A DNA stretch of 64,000 nt from Streptomyces silaceus (GCF_001419745.1 NZ_LIRJ01000031.1:1-64000); one strand, 5' to 3'. Shown: positions 1-9,960, counted from the first letter of the stretch. The notes: a model not told the origin generated them from the sequence alone. Numbers and translations: made by a program.

Positions 1-507
1 GCCGACGCCCCCGCGCTCGCCGCCCTCTCCCCCGAATCGGCCTGGATCCATGCCAGTTGGGGCGGCCCCGAGGGGCTCGCGGGCTCCGGGCACGGCCGGG
101 GCGCGTTCGACCGGGACGGCACGCTCGCGGCGGTGGCCTGCGGTTACTTCGTCGGACAGACGTACGAGGACGTCGCCGTGGTCACCGCGCCCGAGCGGCG
201 TCGCGAGCGCCTCGCCCTGGCCTGCGTCACCGCCCTGTGCGCGGACATCGCCGCGCGGGGCCGCACCGCGAGCTGGTCGTGCGCGCAGGAGAACCGCCCC
301 AGCCGGCTGCTGGCCTGGACGGCTGGATTTCGACTGCGCCATGAATACGTCCGGTACGTCACGGGAAGCCCCAGAGAACTCCCGCACCAGGCCTCACCGG
401 CCCCTAGCCGCCCACCTGTTCGAGATCAAGAGTGTTCAGAAGAGGGCAAGGTCACAGCCTCGAATGACACCGCGTGCCAGGGGTTGCGCCCTAGCATCGG
501 GGCATGA
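1..507 (+). CDS. GNAT family N-acetyltransferase (partial, 5' end outside window)
   Basis: The reading frame is open from base 1, so the N-terminus lies outside the window. The visible part carries a GNAT-like C-terminal fold: a strand around ACGYFVGQTYEDVAVVT, then RRRERLALACVTALCADIAARG, a helix of the kind that follows the acetyl-CoA pyrophosphate loop, then NRPSRLLAWTAGFRLRHEYVRYV, the usual 'colleague residue, less specific partner' ending. About 45 residues of low-complexity tail follow. The TGA stop overlaps the mutA ATG in an ATGA arrangement, so the two genes are probably co-translated. Small-molecule or protein acetylation is a family-level inference; the substrate is unknown. Confidence 0.75.
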   Translation, partial: ADAPALAALSPESAWIHASWGGPEGLAGSGHGRGAFDRDGTLAAVACGYFVGQTYEDVAVVTAPERRRERLALACVTALCADIAARGRTASWSCAQENRPSRLLAWTAGFRLRHEYVRYVTGSPRELPHQASPAPSRPPVRDQECSEEGKVTASNDTACQGLRPSIGA

Positions 508-2354
508 CGGTCCTGCCTGACGACGGGCTTTCTCTGGCCGCCGAGTTCCCTGATGCGACCCATGAGCAGTGGCAACGCCTGGTGGAAGGCGTGCTGCGCA
601 AGTCGGGTAAGGACGTATCGGGCACGGCCGCCGAGGAAGCACTGTCCACCGCCCTCGAGGACGGGCTCATCACCCGCCCCCTGTACACCGCCCGCGACAC
701 CGTAGCCGATGTCGGACATCCCGGATTCGCACCCTTCGTACGAGGGGGCACGGCAGGCGGCAATGCGGCCATGGGCTGGGACGTCCGGCAGCGGCACGCG
801 AGCGGGGACCCCGCCGCCACGAACGAGGCGGTCCTCACGGACCTGGAGAACGGCGTCACGTCGCTCTGGCTGACCCTGGGCGCCGCCGGCCTCCCCGTGT
901 CGGGCCTGGAGCGGGCGCTGGACGGCGTACTCCTCGACCTCGCGCCCGTGGCCCTCGACGCCGGCGACCAGTGCGAGCCCGCGGCGCGCGAATTCCTGCG
1001 CATCGCCGAGGCCGCGGGCGTCGCCGACGGCGCGCTGCGCGGCACCCTGGGCGCGGACCCCCTCGCCCACGAGGCCCGCACCGGCGAGCGGATCGACTCC
1101 GTCGCGGGCCTCGTGGAGCCGGCGAAGCTGTGCGGCGAGCGCTACCCGCATCTGCGCGCCGCGACCGTGGACGCGCTGCCGTACCACGAGGCGGGCGCCT
1201 CCGCCGCGCAGGAACTCGCCACCTCGCTCGCCACCGGCGTCGCGTACCTGCGCGCCCTCCACGAAGGCGGCATGGCCCTCGACAAGGCCTTCGCCCAGCT
1301 GGAGTTCCGCTACGCGGCCACCGCAGACCAGTTCCTGACCATCGCCAAGTTCCGGGCCGCCAGGCGGCTTTGGGCCCGCGTCGCCGAGGCGTCGGGGGTG
1401 CCGGACGCCGGCGCCCAGCGCCAGCACGCGGTGACCTCGTCGGTGATGATGACCCGCCGCGACCCGTGGGTGAACATGCTGCGCACGACCGTGGCGTGCC
1501 TGGGCGCGGGCGTCGGCGGCGCGGACGCCGTGACGGTCCTGCCGTTCGACCACTCCCTGGGCCTGCCGGACGCGTTCGCGCGCCGCATCGCCCGCAACAC
1601 CTCGACGATCCTCGTGGAGGAGTCCCACCTCGCCCGGGTCATCGACCCGGCGGGCGGCTCCTGGTACGTGGAGCGGCTCACCGACGAACTCGCCCACTCC
1701 GCCTGGGACTTCTTCCAGGAGATCGAGCGCGGGGGCGGCCAGGCCGCGGCGCTGCGCTCGGGTCTGGTCGGCGACCGGATCGCGGCCACGTGGGCCCAGC
1801 GCAAGAAGAAGCTGGCGCGGCGGCGCGAGCCCATCACGGGCGTCAGCGAGTTCCCGCTGCTCGCCGAGCGCGCGGTGGAGCGCGAGCCCGCCGCCGCGGC
1901 CCCGGCGGGCGGACTGCCCCGGGTGCGCCGCGACGAGGCGTACGAGGAGCTGCGTACGCGCTCGGACGCGCACCTCGAGGCGACGGGCAACCGGCCGAAG
2001 GTGTTCATCGCCGCCCTCGGGCCGGCCGCCGCGCACACCGCGCGCGCCACCTTCGCGTCGAACCTCTTCATGGCGGGCGGCATCGAGCCCGTGCACGACC
2101 CGGTGACGGTGGACGCCGAGTCGGTCGCCGAGGCGTTCACGGCCAGCGGGGCGAAGGTCGCGTGCCTCTGCTCCAGCGACGCGCTCTACGACGAGCAGGC
2201 CGCCGATGTCGCCAAGGCCCTGAAGTCGGCGGGCGCGCTGCGGGTGTTCCTCGCGGGGCGCGGCGAGTTCACCGACGTCGACGAGAACGTCTTCGCGGGC
2301 TGCGACGCGGTCGCCCACCTCACCTCCACCCTCGACCGCATGGGAGTGGCGTAA
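504..2354 (+). CDS. mutA: Methylmalonyl-CoA mutase small (beta) subunit
   Basis: 616 aa, the usual length for the non-catalytic partner of heterodimeric methylmalonyl-CoA mutase, which converts (R)-methylmalonyl-CoA to succinyl-CoA using adenosylcobalamin. It has the TIM-barrel region (for example [20 protein letters not shown] and [20 protein letters not shown]) and a C-terminal Rossmann-like domain from about residue 490. The cobalamin motif DxHxxG is absent; the equivalent stretch reads [11 protein letters not shown] near residue 503, as expected for a MutA that does not bind B12. The stop codon overlaps the mutB ATG (TAATG), so translation is coupled and stoichiometric production is likely. 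Cytoplasmic; propionate, valine and odd-chain fatty acid catabolism, or the reverse direction to supply methylmalonyl-CoA extender units. Confidence 0.95.
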   Translation: MTVLPDDGLSLAAEFPDATHEQWQRLVEGVLRKSGKDVSGTAAEEALSTALEDGLITRPLYTARDTVADVGHPGFAPFVRGGTAGGNAAMGWDVRQRHASGDPAATNEAVLTDLENGVTSLWLTLGAAGLPVSGLERALDGVLLDLAPVALDAGDQCEPAAREFLRIAEAAGVADGALRGTLGADPLAHEARTGERIDSVAGLVEPAKLCGERYPHLRAATVDALPYHEAGASAAQELATSLATGVAYLRALHEGGMALDKAFAQLEFRYAATADQFLTIAKFRAARRLWARVAEASGVPDAGAQRQHAVTSSVMMTRRDPWVNMLRTTVACLGAGVGGADAVTVLPFDHSLGLPDAFARRIARNTSTILVEESHLARVIDPAGGSWYVERLTDELAHSAWDFFQEIERGGGQAAALRSGLVGDRIAATWAQRKKKLARRREPITGVSEFPLLAERAVEREPAAAAPAGGLPRVRRDEAYEELRTRSDAHLEATGNRPKVFIAALGPAAAHTARATFASNLFMAGGIEPVHDPVTVDAESVAEAFTASGAKVACLCSSDALYDEQAADVAKALKSAGALRVFLAGRGEFTDVDENVFAGCDAVAHLTSTLDRMGVA

Positions 2355-4555
2355 TGCGGATCCCCGATTTCTCCGACGTCGGACTCGACGCGGGTGGCGG
2401 GCCCTCGGGCTCGGACGAGCAGTGGCGTGCCGCCGTGAAGGAGTCGGCGGGCCGCTCCGAGGCGGACCTGCTGTGGGAGACCCCCGAGGGCATCGCGGTC
2501 AAGCCGCTGTACACGGGCGCCGACGTGGAGGGCCTGGACTTCCTCGCCACGTACCCGGGCGTCGCGCCGTATCTGCGCGGCCCCTACCCGACGATGTACG
2601 TGAACCAGCCCTGGACGATCCGGCAGTACGCGGGATTCTCCACCGCCGAGGAGTCGAACGCCTTCTACCGCCGCAACCTCGCGGCGGGGCAGAAGGGCCT
2701 GTCGGTCGCCTTCGACCTGCCCACGCACCGCGGGTACGACAGCGACCACCCGCGCGTGACGGGTGACGTCGGCATGGCGGGCGTCGCCATCGACTCGATC
2801 TACGACATGCGTCAGCTGTTCGACGGGATCCCGCTGGACAAGATGACGGTGTCGATGACGATGAACGGCGCCGTGCTGCCCGTTCTCGCGCTCTACATCG
2901 TGGCGGCGGAGGAGCAGGGCGTCGCGCCCGAGAAGCTGGCCGGAACCATTCAGAACGACATTCTGAAGGAGTTCATGGTCCGCAACACCTACATCTATCC
3001 GCCGAAGCCCTCGATGCGGATCATCTCCGACATCTTCGCGTATACCTCGCAGAAGATGCCGCGCTACAACTCCATCTCCATCTCCGGCTACCACATCCAG
3101 GAGGCAGGCGCGACGGCCGACCTGGAGCTGGCGTACACACTGGCCGACGGCGTGGAGTACCTGCGCGCGGGCCGTGACGCGGGCCTGGACGTCGACGCGT
3201 TCGCGCCGCGCCTCTCGTTCTTCTGGGCCATCGGCATGAACTTCTTCATGGAGGTCGCCAAGCTCCGCGCGGCGCGCCTGCTGTGGGCGAAGCTCGTCAA
3301 GCAGTTCGACCCGAAGAACGCCAAGTCGCTCTCGCTGCGCACGCATTCGCAGACGTCGGGCTGGTCGCTCACGGCGCAGGACGTGTTCAACAACGTCACG
3401 CGCACCTGCGTCGAGGCGATGGCGGCGACCCAGGGCCACACCCAGTCGCTGCACACGAACGCCCTGGACGAGGCGCTCGCCCTGCCCACGGACTTCTCCG
3501 CGCGCATCGCCCGCAACACCCAGCTGCTGATCCAGCAGGAGTCGGGCACGACCCGCTCGATCGACCCGTGGGGCGGCAGCGCGTACGTCGAGAAGCTCAC
3601 GTACGACCTGGCACGCCGTGCCTGGCAGCACATCGAGGAGGTCGAGGCGGCGGGCGGTATGGCGCAGGCCATCGACGCCGGCATCCCGAAGCTGCGCGTG
3701 GAGGAGGCGGCGGCCCGCACGCAGGCCCGCATCGACTCGGGGCGCCAGCCGGTCATCGGCGTCAACAAGTACCGGGTGGACAGCGACGAGCAGATCGAGG
3801 TCCTCAAGGTCGACAACTCCTCGGTGCGCGCCCAGCAGATCGCCAAGCTGAAGCGGCTGCGCGCCGAGCGCGACGAGGCGGTCTGCCAGGACGCGCTGCG
3901 CGCCCTCACCGCGGCGGCCCAGCGCGGCCCCGGCCAGGGCCTGGAGGGCAACCTCCTCGCGCTCGCCGTGGACGCGGCGCGGGCCAAGGCCACGGTCGGT
4001 GAGATCTCCGACGCACTGGAGAGCGTGTTCGGGCGGCACGCGGGCCAGATCCGTACGATCTCCGGTGTGTACCGCACCGAAGCAGGCCAGTCCCCGTCCG
4101 TCGAGCGCACGCGCACGCTCGTGGACTCCTTCGACGAGGCCGAGGGCCGCAGGCCCCGCATCCTGGTCGCCAAGATGGGCCAGGACGGCCACGACCGCGG
4201 CCAGAAGGTGATCGCCTCCGCCTTCGCCGACCTGGGCTTCGACGTGGACGTCGGCCCGCTCTTCCAGACCCCGGCCGAGGTCGCGCGCCAGGCCGTCGAG
4301 GCGGACGTGCACATCGTGGGCGTCTCCTCGCTGGCCGCAGGCCACCTCACCCTCGTACCGGCGCTGCGCGAGGAGCTCGCCGCCGAGGGCCGCGACGACA
4401 TCATGATCGTCGTGGGCGGGGTGATCCCGCCGCAGGACGTGGACGCGCTCCACGAGGCGGGCGCCACGGCGGTGTTCCCGCCCGGCACGGTGATCCCGGA
4501 CGCGGCGTACGACCTGGTGAAGCGACTGGCGGCCGACCTCGGCCACGAACTGTGA
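2354..4555 (+). CDS. mutB: Methylmalonyl-CoA mutase large (alpha) catalytic subunit
   Basis: 733 aa. The frame is open far upstream inside mutA, but ATG 2354 ([11 protein letters not shown]) overlapping the mutA stop is the natural start. The N-terminal CoA-binding TIM barrel contains [39 protein letters not shown] and the conserved [11 protein letters not shown]. The C-terminal cobalamin domain has the base-off/His-on motif at D611-G-H613-D-R-G616, in which His613 should be the lower axial cobalt ligand. With MutA it forms the active heterodimer; MeaB follows four bases downstream. All hallmark motifs are intact, so function is nearly certain. Confidence 0.97.
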   Translation: MRIPDFSDVGLDAGGGPSGSDEQWRAAVKESAGRSEADLLWETPEGIAVKPLYTGADVEGLDFLATYPGVAPYLRGPYPTMYVNQPWTIRQYAGFSTAEESNAFYRRNLAAGQKGLSVAFDLPTHRGYDSDHPRVTGDVGMAGVAIDSIYDMRQLFDGIPLDKMTVSMTMNGAVLPVLALYIVAAEEQGVAPEKLAGTIQNDILKEFMVRNTYIYPPKPSMRIISDIFAYTSQKMPRYNSISISGYHIQEAGATADLELAYTLADGVEYLRAGRDAGLDVDAFAPRLSFFWAIGMNFFMEVAKLRAARLLWAKLVKQFDPKNAKSLSLRTHSQTSGWSLTAQDVFNNVTRTCVEAMAATQGHTQSLHTNALDEALALPTDFSARIARNTQLLIQQESGTTRSIDPWGGSAYVEKLTYDLARRAWQHIEEVEAAGGMAQAIDAGIPKLRVEEAAARTQARIDSGRQPVIGVNKYRVDSDEQIEVLKVDNSSVRAQQIAKLKRLRAERDEAVCQDALRALTAAAQRGPGQGLEGNLLALAVDAARAKATVGEISDALESVFGRHAGQIRTISGVYRTEAGQSPSVERTRTLVDSFDEAEGRRPRILVAKMGQDGHDRGQKVIASAFADLGFDVDVGPLFQTPAEVARQAVEADVHIVGVSSLAAGHLTLVPALREELAAEGRDDIMIVVGGVIPPQDVDALHEAGATAVFPPGTVIPDAAYDLVKRLAADLGHEL

Positions 4556-4559
4556 GCCG

Positions 4560-5582
4560 GTGAGCGCCGACCCCATGCCTGTGACGATCGACATCGATGC
4601 GTATGTGAAGGGCGTCCTCGACGGGAAGCGCGCGTACGTCGCGCGCGCCATCACCCTCGTCGAGTCGACCCGTCCGCAGCACCGCGCGCTGGCGCAGGAG
4701 TTGCTCACCGAGCTGCTCCCGCACAGCGGGCGGGCCCGGCGGCTCGGCATCAGCGGAGTGCCGGGGGTCGGCAAGTCGACCTTCATCGACGCGCTCGGCA
4801 CGATGCTCACCTCGCTGGGTCACCGGGTCGCGGTGCTCGCGGTCGACCCGTCGTCCACGCGCACGGGCGGCTCCATCCTGGGCGACAAGACCAGGATGGA
4901 GCGGCTCTCGCTGGATCCCGCCGCCTTCGTCCGCCCGTCTCCCTCCGCCGGCACGCTCGGCGGGGTCGCCAAGGCGACCCGGGAGTCGATCGTGGTGATG
5001 GAGGCCGCGGGGTACGACGTGGTGCTCGTGGAGACCGTGGGCGTCGGCCAGTCGGAGACGGCGGTCGCGAACATGGTCGACACGTTCCTGCTGCTGACCC
5101 TGGCCCGCACCGGCGACCAGCTGCAGGGCATCAAGAAGGGTGTCCTGGAGCTGGCGGACGTGATCGCCGTGAACAAGGCGGACGGCCCGCACGAGCGGGA
5201 CGCGCGCTCGGCGGCGCGTGAACTGGCGGGCGCGCTGCGCCTGATGCACCCCGCGGACGCCTCCTGGACGCCGCCGGTCCTGACGTGCAGCGCCCGCGAG
5301 TCGAGCGGTCTCGACACCCTCTGGGAGCGGATCGAGCAGCACCGCACGCTGCTCGACTCGTCCGGCCGCCTCGCCGCCAAGCGCCGCGACCAGCAGGTCG
5401 ACTGGACCTGGTCGATGGTGCGGGACGAACTGCTGGGCAGGCTGCGCGCCCACGCGGACGTGCAGCGTGTCGCCCCGGATCTCGAACAGCGCGTGCGCGA
5501 GGGTACGTTGACGGCGACCTCGGCCGCCGAGCAGATCCTGGACGCGTTCCAGGGCGACCGGGTCGCGCCGCCTGCCGGGTGA
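4560..5582 (+). CDS. meaB: MeaB-type GTPase chaperone of methylmalonyl-CoA mutase
   Basis: 340 aa from a GTG four bases after mutB. G3E-family P-loop GTPase: Walker A GVPGVGKST at residues 66-74 (Lys72), then VLAVDPSSTRTGGSILGDKTRM and the Mg/switch region VVLVETVGVGQSE, and NKAD as the base-specificity motif. Members of this ArgK/MeaB family protect methylmalonyl-CoA mutase from inactivation and gate adenosylcobalamin loading. The position directly behind mutAB supports this role over the old 'LAO/AO transport ATPase' name. Probably cytoplasmic and transcribed with mutAB. Confidence 0.94.
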   Translation: MSADPMPVTIDIDAYVKGVLDGKRAYVARAITLVESTRPQHRALAQELLTELLPHSGRARRLGISGVPGVGKSTFIDALGTMLTSLGHRVAVLAVDPSSTRTGGSILGDKTRMERLSLDPAAFVRPSPSAGTLGGVAKATRESIVVMEAAGYDVVLVETVGVGQSETAVANMVDTFLLLTLARTGDQLQGIKKGVLELADVIAVNKADGPHERDARSAARELAGALRLMHPADASWTPPVLTCSARESSGLDTLWERIEQHRTLLDSSGRLAAKRRDQQVDWTWSMVRDELLGRLRAHADVQRVAPDLEQRVREGTLTATSAAEQILDAFQGDRVAPPAG

Positions 5583-5630
5583 GCGCGTCCCTCGCGCACG
5601 CGTCCCTCGTGAAATGGAGCCACCCGCACG

Positions 5631-6704
5631 ATGACCGCCGTGAACGCCACTCCCGACGACACCCCTGCCCTGCTCCGCCGTGAGGGGCGGGCGGGGCACA
5701 TCGTCCTCGACCGGCCCCGGGCCATCAACGCCCTGAACCACTCCATGGTCCGGATCATGGCGGGCGCCCTCGACGACTGGGAGCGGGACGCCTCGGTGGC
5801 GACGGTGGTGCTCACCGGCGCCGGGGAGCGCGGGCTGTGCGCGGGCGGCGACATCCGCTCCATCCACGACGACGTGCGCGCGGGCCGCGCGACGGCGTCG
5901 GCGGCGTTCTGGTACGACGAGTACCACCTCAACGCCCGGATCGCCCGCTATCCGAAGCCGTACGTCGCCGTGATGGACGGCATCGTGATGGGCGGCGGCG
6001 TGGGTGTCTCGGCGCACGGCAGCGTGCGGGTCGTCACCGAGCGGTCCCGGGTCGGGATGCCGGAGACCGGCATCGGCTTCGTGCCCGACGTCGGCGGCAC
6101 CTATCTGCTCACCCGCACGCCCGGCGAGCTCGGCACCCATCTCGCGCTGACGGGCGGCGCGGTGGGCGCGGGCGACGCGCTGCTGTGCGGCCTCGCCGAC
6201 CATTTCGTACCGTCCGAGCGACTGCCCGAGTTCACGGCGGCGCTGGCCGGCACCGATCCGGCGGACGCCGTGCGGCGGTTCGCGACGCGGGCACCGGAGG
6301 GCGAACTCGCCGGGCACCGCGAGTGGATCGACCACTGCTACGCGGCGGACTCCGTGGAGGAGATCGTCGACCGGCTGCACGCCTCCGGTGACCGGCACGC
6401 CAAGGAGGCCGCGGAGACGCTTCTCGCCAAGTCCCCGATGTCCCTCAAGGTCACGCTCGCCGCGCTGCGCCGGGCACGGGAACTGCCGTCCCTGGAAGCG
6501 GTGCTGGAGCAGGAGTACCGCGTCTCCTGCGCCATGCTGGCCGCGCCGGACCTGCCCGAGGGGATCCGCGCCCAGGTGGTCGACAAGGACCGCAGGCCGC
6601 GCTGGTCGCCGGCGGAGCTGTCGCAGGTGACGGACGCGGACGTGGCCCGCGTCTTCGCGGCGGTGGACGGTCCGGCGGACGACGGCGGTCTTCGCCTCCT
6701 CTGA
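5631..6704 (+). CDS. 3-hydroxyisobutyryl-CoA hydrolase (enoyl-CoA hydratase superfamily)
   Basis: 357 aa crotonase-fold protein. The oxyanion-hole motif CAGGDIRS (70-77) and MDGIVMGGGVG (115-125) are present. The catalytic pair of the HIBCH subgroup, Glu and Asp eight residues apart, is seen as E145 and D153 in MPETGIGFVPDVGG. Length and the C-terminal ECH_2 domain fit 3-hydroxyisobutyryl-CoA hydrolase of valine catabolism better than a plain enoyl-CoA hydratase. Valine degradation yields propionyl-CoA, which becomes methylmalonyl-CoA, the MutAB substrate, so location 48 bases after meaB makes biochemical sense. Substrate is inferred, not proven. Confidence 0.88.
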   Translation: MTAVNATPDDTPALLRREGRAGHIVLDRPRAINALNHSMVRIMAGALDDWERDASVATVVLTGAGERGLCAGGDIRSIHDDVRAGRATASAAFWYDEYHLNARIARYPKPYVAVMDGIVMGGGVGVSAHGSVRVVTERSRVGMPETGIGFVPDVGGTYLLTRTPGELGTHLALTGGAVGAGDALLCGLADHFVPSERLPEFTAALAGTDPADAVRRFATRAPEGELAGHREWIDHCYAADSVEEIVDRLHASGDRHAKEAAETLLAKSPMSLKVTLAALRRARELPSLEAVLEQEYRVSCAMLAAPDLPEGIRAQVVDKDRRPRWSPAELSQVTDADVARVFAAVDGPADDGGLRLL

Positions 6705-6753
6705 CGCCCGCGCCACGCCGTCACGCCGGGTCCCTTGCACCGGTCACGCCTGG

Positions 6754-6799
6754 CCCCATCCACCGGTCACGGCGGGCCCCATCCACCGGTCACGGCGGG
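6754..6799. repeat. Two perfect 23-bp tandem repeats plus a degenerate third copy
   Basis: The unit CCCCATCCACCGGTCACGGCGGG-type sequence (23 bases, core CCACCGGTCACGG) occurs at 6754-6776 and 6777-6799. A diverged copy (TGCACCGGTCACGCC) lies just upstream at about 6735-6750. The second copy contains the stop codon (TCA on the + strand, 6790-6792) of the minus-strand gene that follows. It sits between two convergent genes, so a slipped-strand duplication is the simplest explanation. Confidence 0.85.
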
Positions 6800-7263
6800 T
6801 CGATCTCCGTCACGACGGCCAGGAGTTGGAAGGGCAGCTCCCGGTCCCACTGGGCGACGCCGAGCGCGATCCAGCGGTCCTCCACGCGCCACAGGTGCAG
6901 ATCGGGGACGGCCGAGCACAGCTGCCGCCACGGCTCCGGTATCTCCTCGGTCTCCTCCCCCGCGTGCCCGCCCGTCTCGAAGTCCTCTTCCATGGCGCGC
7001 TCGAAGAGACGTGCCAGGCTGAACCTCTGCGGCGGGCCCCACCGGTCGGCCAGGAGCACGGTCAGGCCGTCGCGCTCGGCCTCGAACTGCTCCTCAGCGG
7101 CGTGCCAGCGCGTCCCGTCGTCCTCCCAGAAGGTGTCGCTCGTCAGTAACTCCGCGATGTGGTACCCGGGTCCCTCGGCGCCGCACGCCGACCTGCCGTG
7201 CTCCGCGGGGAACTCCCGGGAGCGCAGCAGGTCGATGGCGGCGAGATGCTGTGCGGTACTCAT
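6790..7263 (-). CDS. Hypothetical protein (157 aa, acidic)
   Basis: I do not recognise the family. Start chosen at MSTAQHLAAIDLLRS (ATG complement at 7261-7263), which gives 157 aa. The sequence is acidic and tryptophan-rich (SDTFWEDDGTRWHAAEEQ, PEPWRQLCSAVPDLHLWRVEDRWIALGVAQWDRELPFQLLAVVTE). It has no signal peptide or membrane segment and looks like a small soluble cytoplasmic protein with an alpha/beta C-terminal half. It is divergent from a histidine kinase gene and ends inside a tandem repeat. No function can be assigned. Confidence 0.75.
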   Translation of the reverse strand: MSTAQHLAAIDLLRSREFPAEHGRSACGAEGPGYHIAELLTSDTFWEDDGTRWHAAEEQFEAERDGLTVLLADRWGPPQRFSLARLFERAMEEDFETGGHAGEETEEIPEPWRQLCSAVPDLHLWRVEDRWIALGVAQWDRELPFQLLAVVTEIDPP

Positions 7264-7410
7264 GACGTCCAGTAAACCGGGCGCCACTGACAACGGGTCA
7301 CCTGCCGTGGGCGTCGGCCGCACCGCACCACCAAGACCCTCCGCACCAGGCAGTTCACCTCCCCCACGAGGGGGAGCCGCCCCTGCCGACACGGCTGGCA
7401 GGATGACGGC

Positions 7411-8652
7411 ATGCCCGGCTTCCTCAGACCCCTGGCGCGCGCGGTCACCTACGCGCGTTGGCTGCACATCCTGGTGGGTTCGGTGATCGCCTGGATCTGT
7501 GGCGCGATCTACCCCGGCCTGCCCGTCGACGCGCGTACCGACTGGCTTCTCATGCTGGTCATTCCCGTGCCCCTGGTCGTCGCGGCAGCGATGGTGCCCG
7601 CCATGCGACGCGTCGAGGGTCTTCAGGCACGGATGTTGCTGTTCCCGTCCCCGCAGCCGCCCGGACACGAACGGCACGCGCGCGTGGACGATGCCGATGA
7701 CGACCCCGGCATCTCCGTGGCCCCGTCCGCCTCGTGGCGGGACCGGGCGAGGACCGCGCTGTGGCTCGTGCTGCGCCTGGAGGTGGGCGGCGTCATGGCC
7801 CTGGCGACCGTGCAGCTCCTGGGCCTGGCCTTGTCCCTGCTGGGCTCGACGGACGACGAACGGACCCACGCCTCGGGCGCGTTCCTGCCCACCCCCTCCC
7901 TGGGCCGGGCCGACATCCTCCTGAGCGTACTGCCCGTCCTCGTCGTGCTGGCCCTCGCCGTCGCGGTCGGCCACGGCATGGCGTGGGCGGCCCGCAGGCT
8001 CCTGGGGCCCTCCCCCGCGGAGCGGCTCGCCGCCCTGGAGGAGCGCACCGAACAACTCCTGGAACGCAACCGCATCGCGCGGGAGCTGCACGACTCGATC
8101 GGGCACGCGCTGACCGTCGCCGTCGTCCAGGCGGGCGCGGCCCGCGCCGCGGCCGACCCGGAGTTCACCGACCGCGCCCTGGAGGCCGTCGAGGAGACCG
8201 GCCGCGCGGCCCTGGACGACCTGGAGCGTGTCCTTCGGATCCTGCACGAGGACGGGGAACCCGCGGGCGAACGGCCCACGCTCACCGACACCGAGCGCCT
8301 GCTCGCCTCCGCCCGCGCCTCGGGCGCCGAGGTCGACGCCGAGGTGACGGGCCCGCTGGAGCGCATCCCCGGGCCCGTCTCGCGCGAGGGCTACCGCATG
8401 CTCCAGGAGGCGCTGACGAACGTCCTGCGCCACTCGGGTCCGGTTCCGGTACGGCTGCGCGTCGCCGTCGACGACGCCCGCCTCGTGATGAACGTACGCA
8501 ACGCGCTCACCCCCTCCACCTCGCCCCACACCGGTCGCGGCGGCAGCGGACTGCGCGGCATACGGGAGCGGGCCGCGCTCCTGGGCGGCCGCGCCACGAC
8601 GGGTCCGCACGACGAAGCATGGCAGGTCCACGTCGAACTACCCCTGCGGTGA
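7411..8652 (+). CDS. Sensor histidine kinase, HisKA_3 (NarL partner) type, orphan
   Basis: 413 aa. The N-terminal half has hydrophobic segments around residues 15-35, 45-65, 110-135 and 165-190 (for example LHILVGSVIAWICGAI and ILLSVLPVLVVLALAVAV). The dimerisation/phosphoacceptor motif ARELHDSIGHALTVAVVQAGAAR places the phosphorylated histidine at His227. A HATPase domain with GYRMLQEALTNVLRHSG and GGSGLRGIRERAALLGG follows. Such kinases normally pair with a LuxR/NarL response regulator in the same operon, but none is adjacent: the next gene is a ROK regulator. Signal and partner are unknown. Confidence 0.9.
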   Translation: MPGFLRPLARAVTYARWLHILVGSVIAWICGAIYPGLPVDARTDWLLMLVIPVPLVVAAAMVPAMRRVEGLQARMLLFPSPQPPGHERHARVDDADDDPGISVAPSASWRDRARTALWLVLRLEVGGVMALATVQLLGLALSLLGSTDDERTHASGAFLPTPSLGRADILLSVLPVLVVLALAVAVGHGMAWAARRLLGPSPAERLAALEERTEQLLERNRIARELHDSIGHALTVAVVQAGAARAAADPEFTDRALEAVEETGRAALDDLERVLRILHEDGEPAGERPTLTDTERLLASARASGAEVDAEVTGPLERIPGPVSREGYRMLQEALTNVLRHSGPVPVRLRVAVDDARLVMNVRNALTPSTSPHTGRGGSGLRGIRERAALLGGRATTGPHDEAWQVHVELPLR

Positions 8653-8785
8653 TCTACGCTGACCGGACGCCGGTCGCAGTGTCGCGCCTGTCGGCGTGCG
8701 GGACCGTGGCGGGTCCGGCACTCGCCGCTGTCCCGTCCTGCGAGTACGATCCGGCCATCATGCGCACGAGCTGGGAGGACGGACG

Positions 8786-9943
8786 TTGGGGCAGCTGACC
8801 GGCGGGGACCCCTCTCTGTTGCGGCGGATCAACTCCGCGGTGGTGCTGCACGCGCTGCGTGCCGCGGACTTGGCGACGCTCACGGAGATCACCCGCGTGA
8901 CCGGGCTCTCCCGGCCCACCGTCGAGGGGGTCGTCGAGGGCCTCATCGAGGCGGGACTCGTGGTGGAGTCCGCACCCGAGGACAGCGGCGCCCGGCGCCA
9001 GGGACGCCCTGCCCGGAAGTTCCGCTTCCGAGCGGAGGCGGGCCATCTGCTCGGCCTGGAGATCGGCTCCCACCGGGTGGCGGCCGTCCTCTCGGACCTG
9101 GACGGCACGGTCCTCGGCACCGGTGCGAAGAGCGTCTCCGCGGAGGCCTCGGCGGACGACCGGCTCGAACGCCTGCGGACGATGGTGGCCGACCTGCTGC
9201 GCCGCGCGGGGATCGCCCGCAGCTCGCTGCGCGCGGTCGGGGTGGGCAGCCCCGGCATCCTGGAGGCCGACGGCACGGTGCAGCTGAGCACGGCGCTGCC
9301 CGAGTGGACGGGGCTCCAGCTGGGCGAGCGGCTGCGCCGCTCGTTCAAGTGCCCGGTCCTGGTGGAGAACGACGCGAACGCCGCGGCCGTGGCCGAGCAC
9401 TGGAAGGGTGTCGCGGCCGACACGGACGACGTGGTCTTCGTCCGCGCGGGGCTGAGCCCCGGCGCGGGTTCCCTGATCGGCGGGCGGCTGCACCGCGGCT
9501 ACGGGGGCGCGGCCGGCGAGATCGGCGCGCTGCACCTCCTGGGCCGCGAGGCCACCCCGGAGACCCTCCTGTCCACCACGGGCGAGCCCCTGCACCCACT
9601 CGACGAGCAGGCGGTCGCCGACGTCTTCGCCCACGCTCGCGAGGGCGACGAACGCGCCCGGGCGGCGGTGGAGCGCTTCATCCAGCGCCTCGTGCACGAT
9701 GTGGCGGCCCTGGTCCTCGCCCTCGACCCCGAGCTGGTCGTGGTCGGCGGCTGGGCGTCCGGCCTGGACGGCGTCCTGGAACCCCTGGACCGCGAACTGG
9801 CCCGCTACTGCCTGCGCCCACCGAAGGTGGCCTTGTCGACGCTGGGAGAGGCGGCGGTATCGACCGGCGCCCTGCGCCTGGCACTAGACCACGTGGAGGA
9901 GCAACTGTTCGCCGTGGAGGGAACGGTAACGGCCCGCCGCTGA
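8786..9943 (+). CDS. ROK family transcriptional regulator lacking the ROK zinc motif
   Basis: 385 aa from TTG 8786, preceded by GGAGGA at 8773-8778; a GTG at 8696 in the same frame would add 30 unconserved residues. The N-terminal winged helix (LRRINSAVVLHALRAADLATLTEI...LSRPTVEGVVEGLIEAGLV) is followed by a ROK sugar-kinase-like domain with GVGSPGILEADG and VENDANAAAVAEHW. The usual zinc site (GEIGH followed by CxCGxxGC) is absent: here GEIGALHLLGREATPET runs on without cysteines. So it is probably a DNA-binding regulator of sugar use rather than an active kinase; no sugar gene adjoins it. Confidence 0.88.
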   Translation: MGQLTGGDPSLLRRINSAVVLHALRAADLATLTEITRVTGLSRPTVEGVVEGLIEAGLVVESAPEDSGARRQGRPARKFRFRAEAGHLLGLEIGSHRVAAVLSDLDGTVLGTGAKSVSAEASADDRLERLRTMVADLLRRAGIARSSLRAVGVGSPGILEADGTVQLSTALPEWTGLQLGERLRRSFKCPVLVENDANAAAVAEHWKGVAADTDDVVFVRAGLSPGAGSLIGGRLHRGYGGAAGEIGALHLLGREATPETLLSTTGEPLHPLDEQAVADVFAHAREGDERARAAVERFIQRLVHDVAALVLALDPELVVVGGWASGLDGVLEPLDRELARYCLRPPKVALSTLGEAAVSTGALRLALDHVEEQLFAVEGTVTARR

Positions 9944-9960
9944 GCCGCAGGGTTGCTTCC

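Noticed and set aside
426-2318. A 630-codon minus-strand frame opposite mutA
   Set aside because: Arg/Gly/Ala-rich antisense shadow of mutA with no family features; high GC leaves such frames open by chance. The same applies to 2186-4810 and 4401-6740 minus.
971-2353. N-terminal extension of mutB into mutA
   Set aside because: The extension is out-of-frame mutA sequence; MutB homology begins at ATG 2354.
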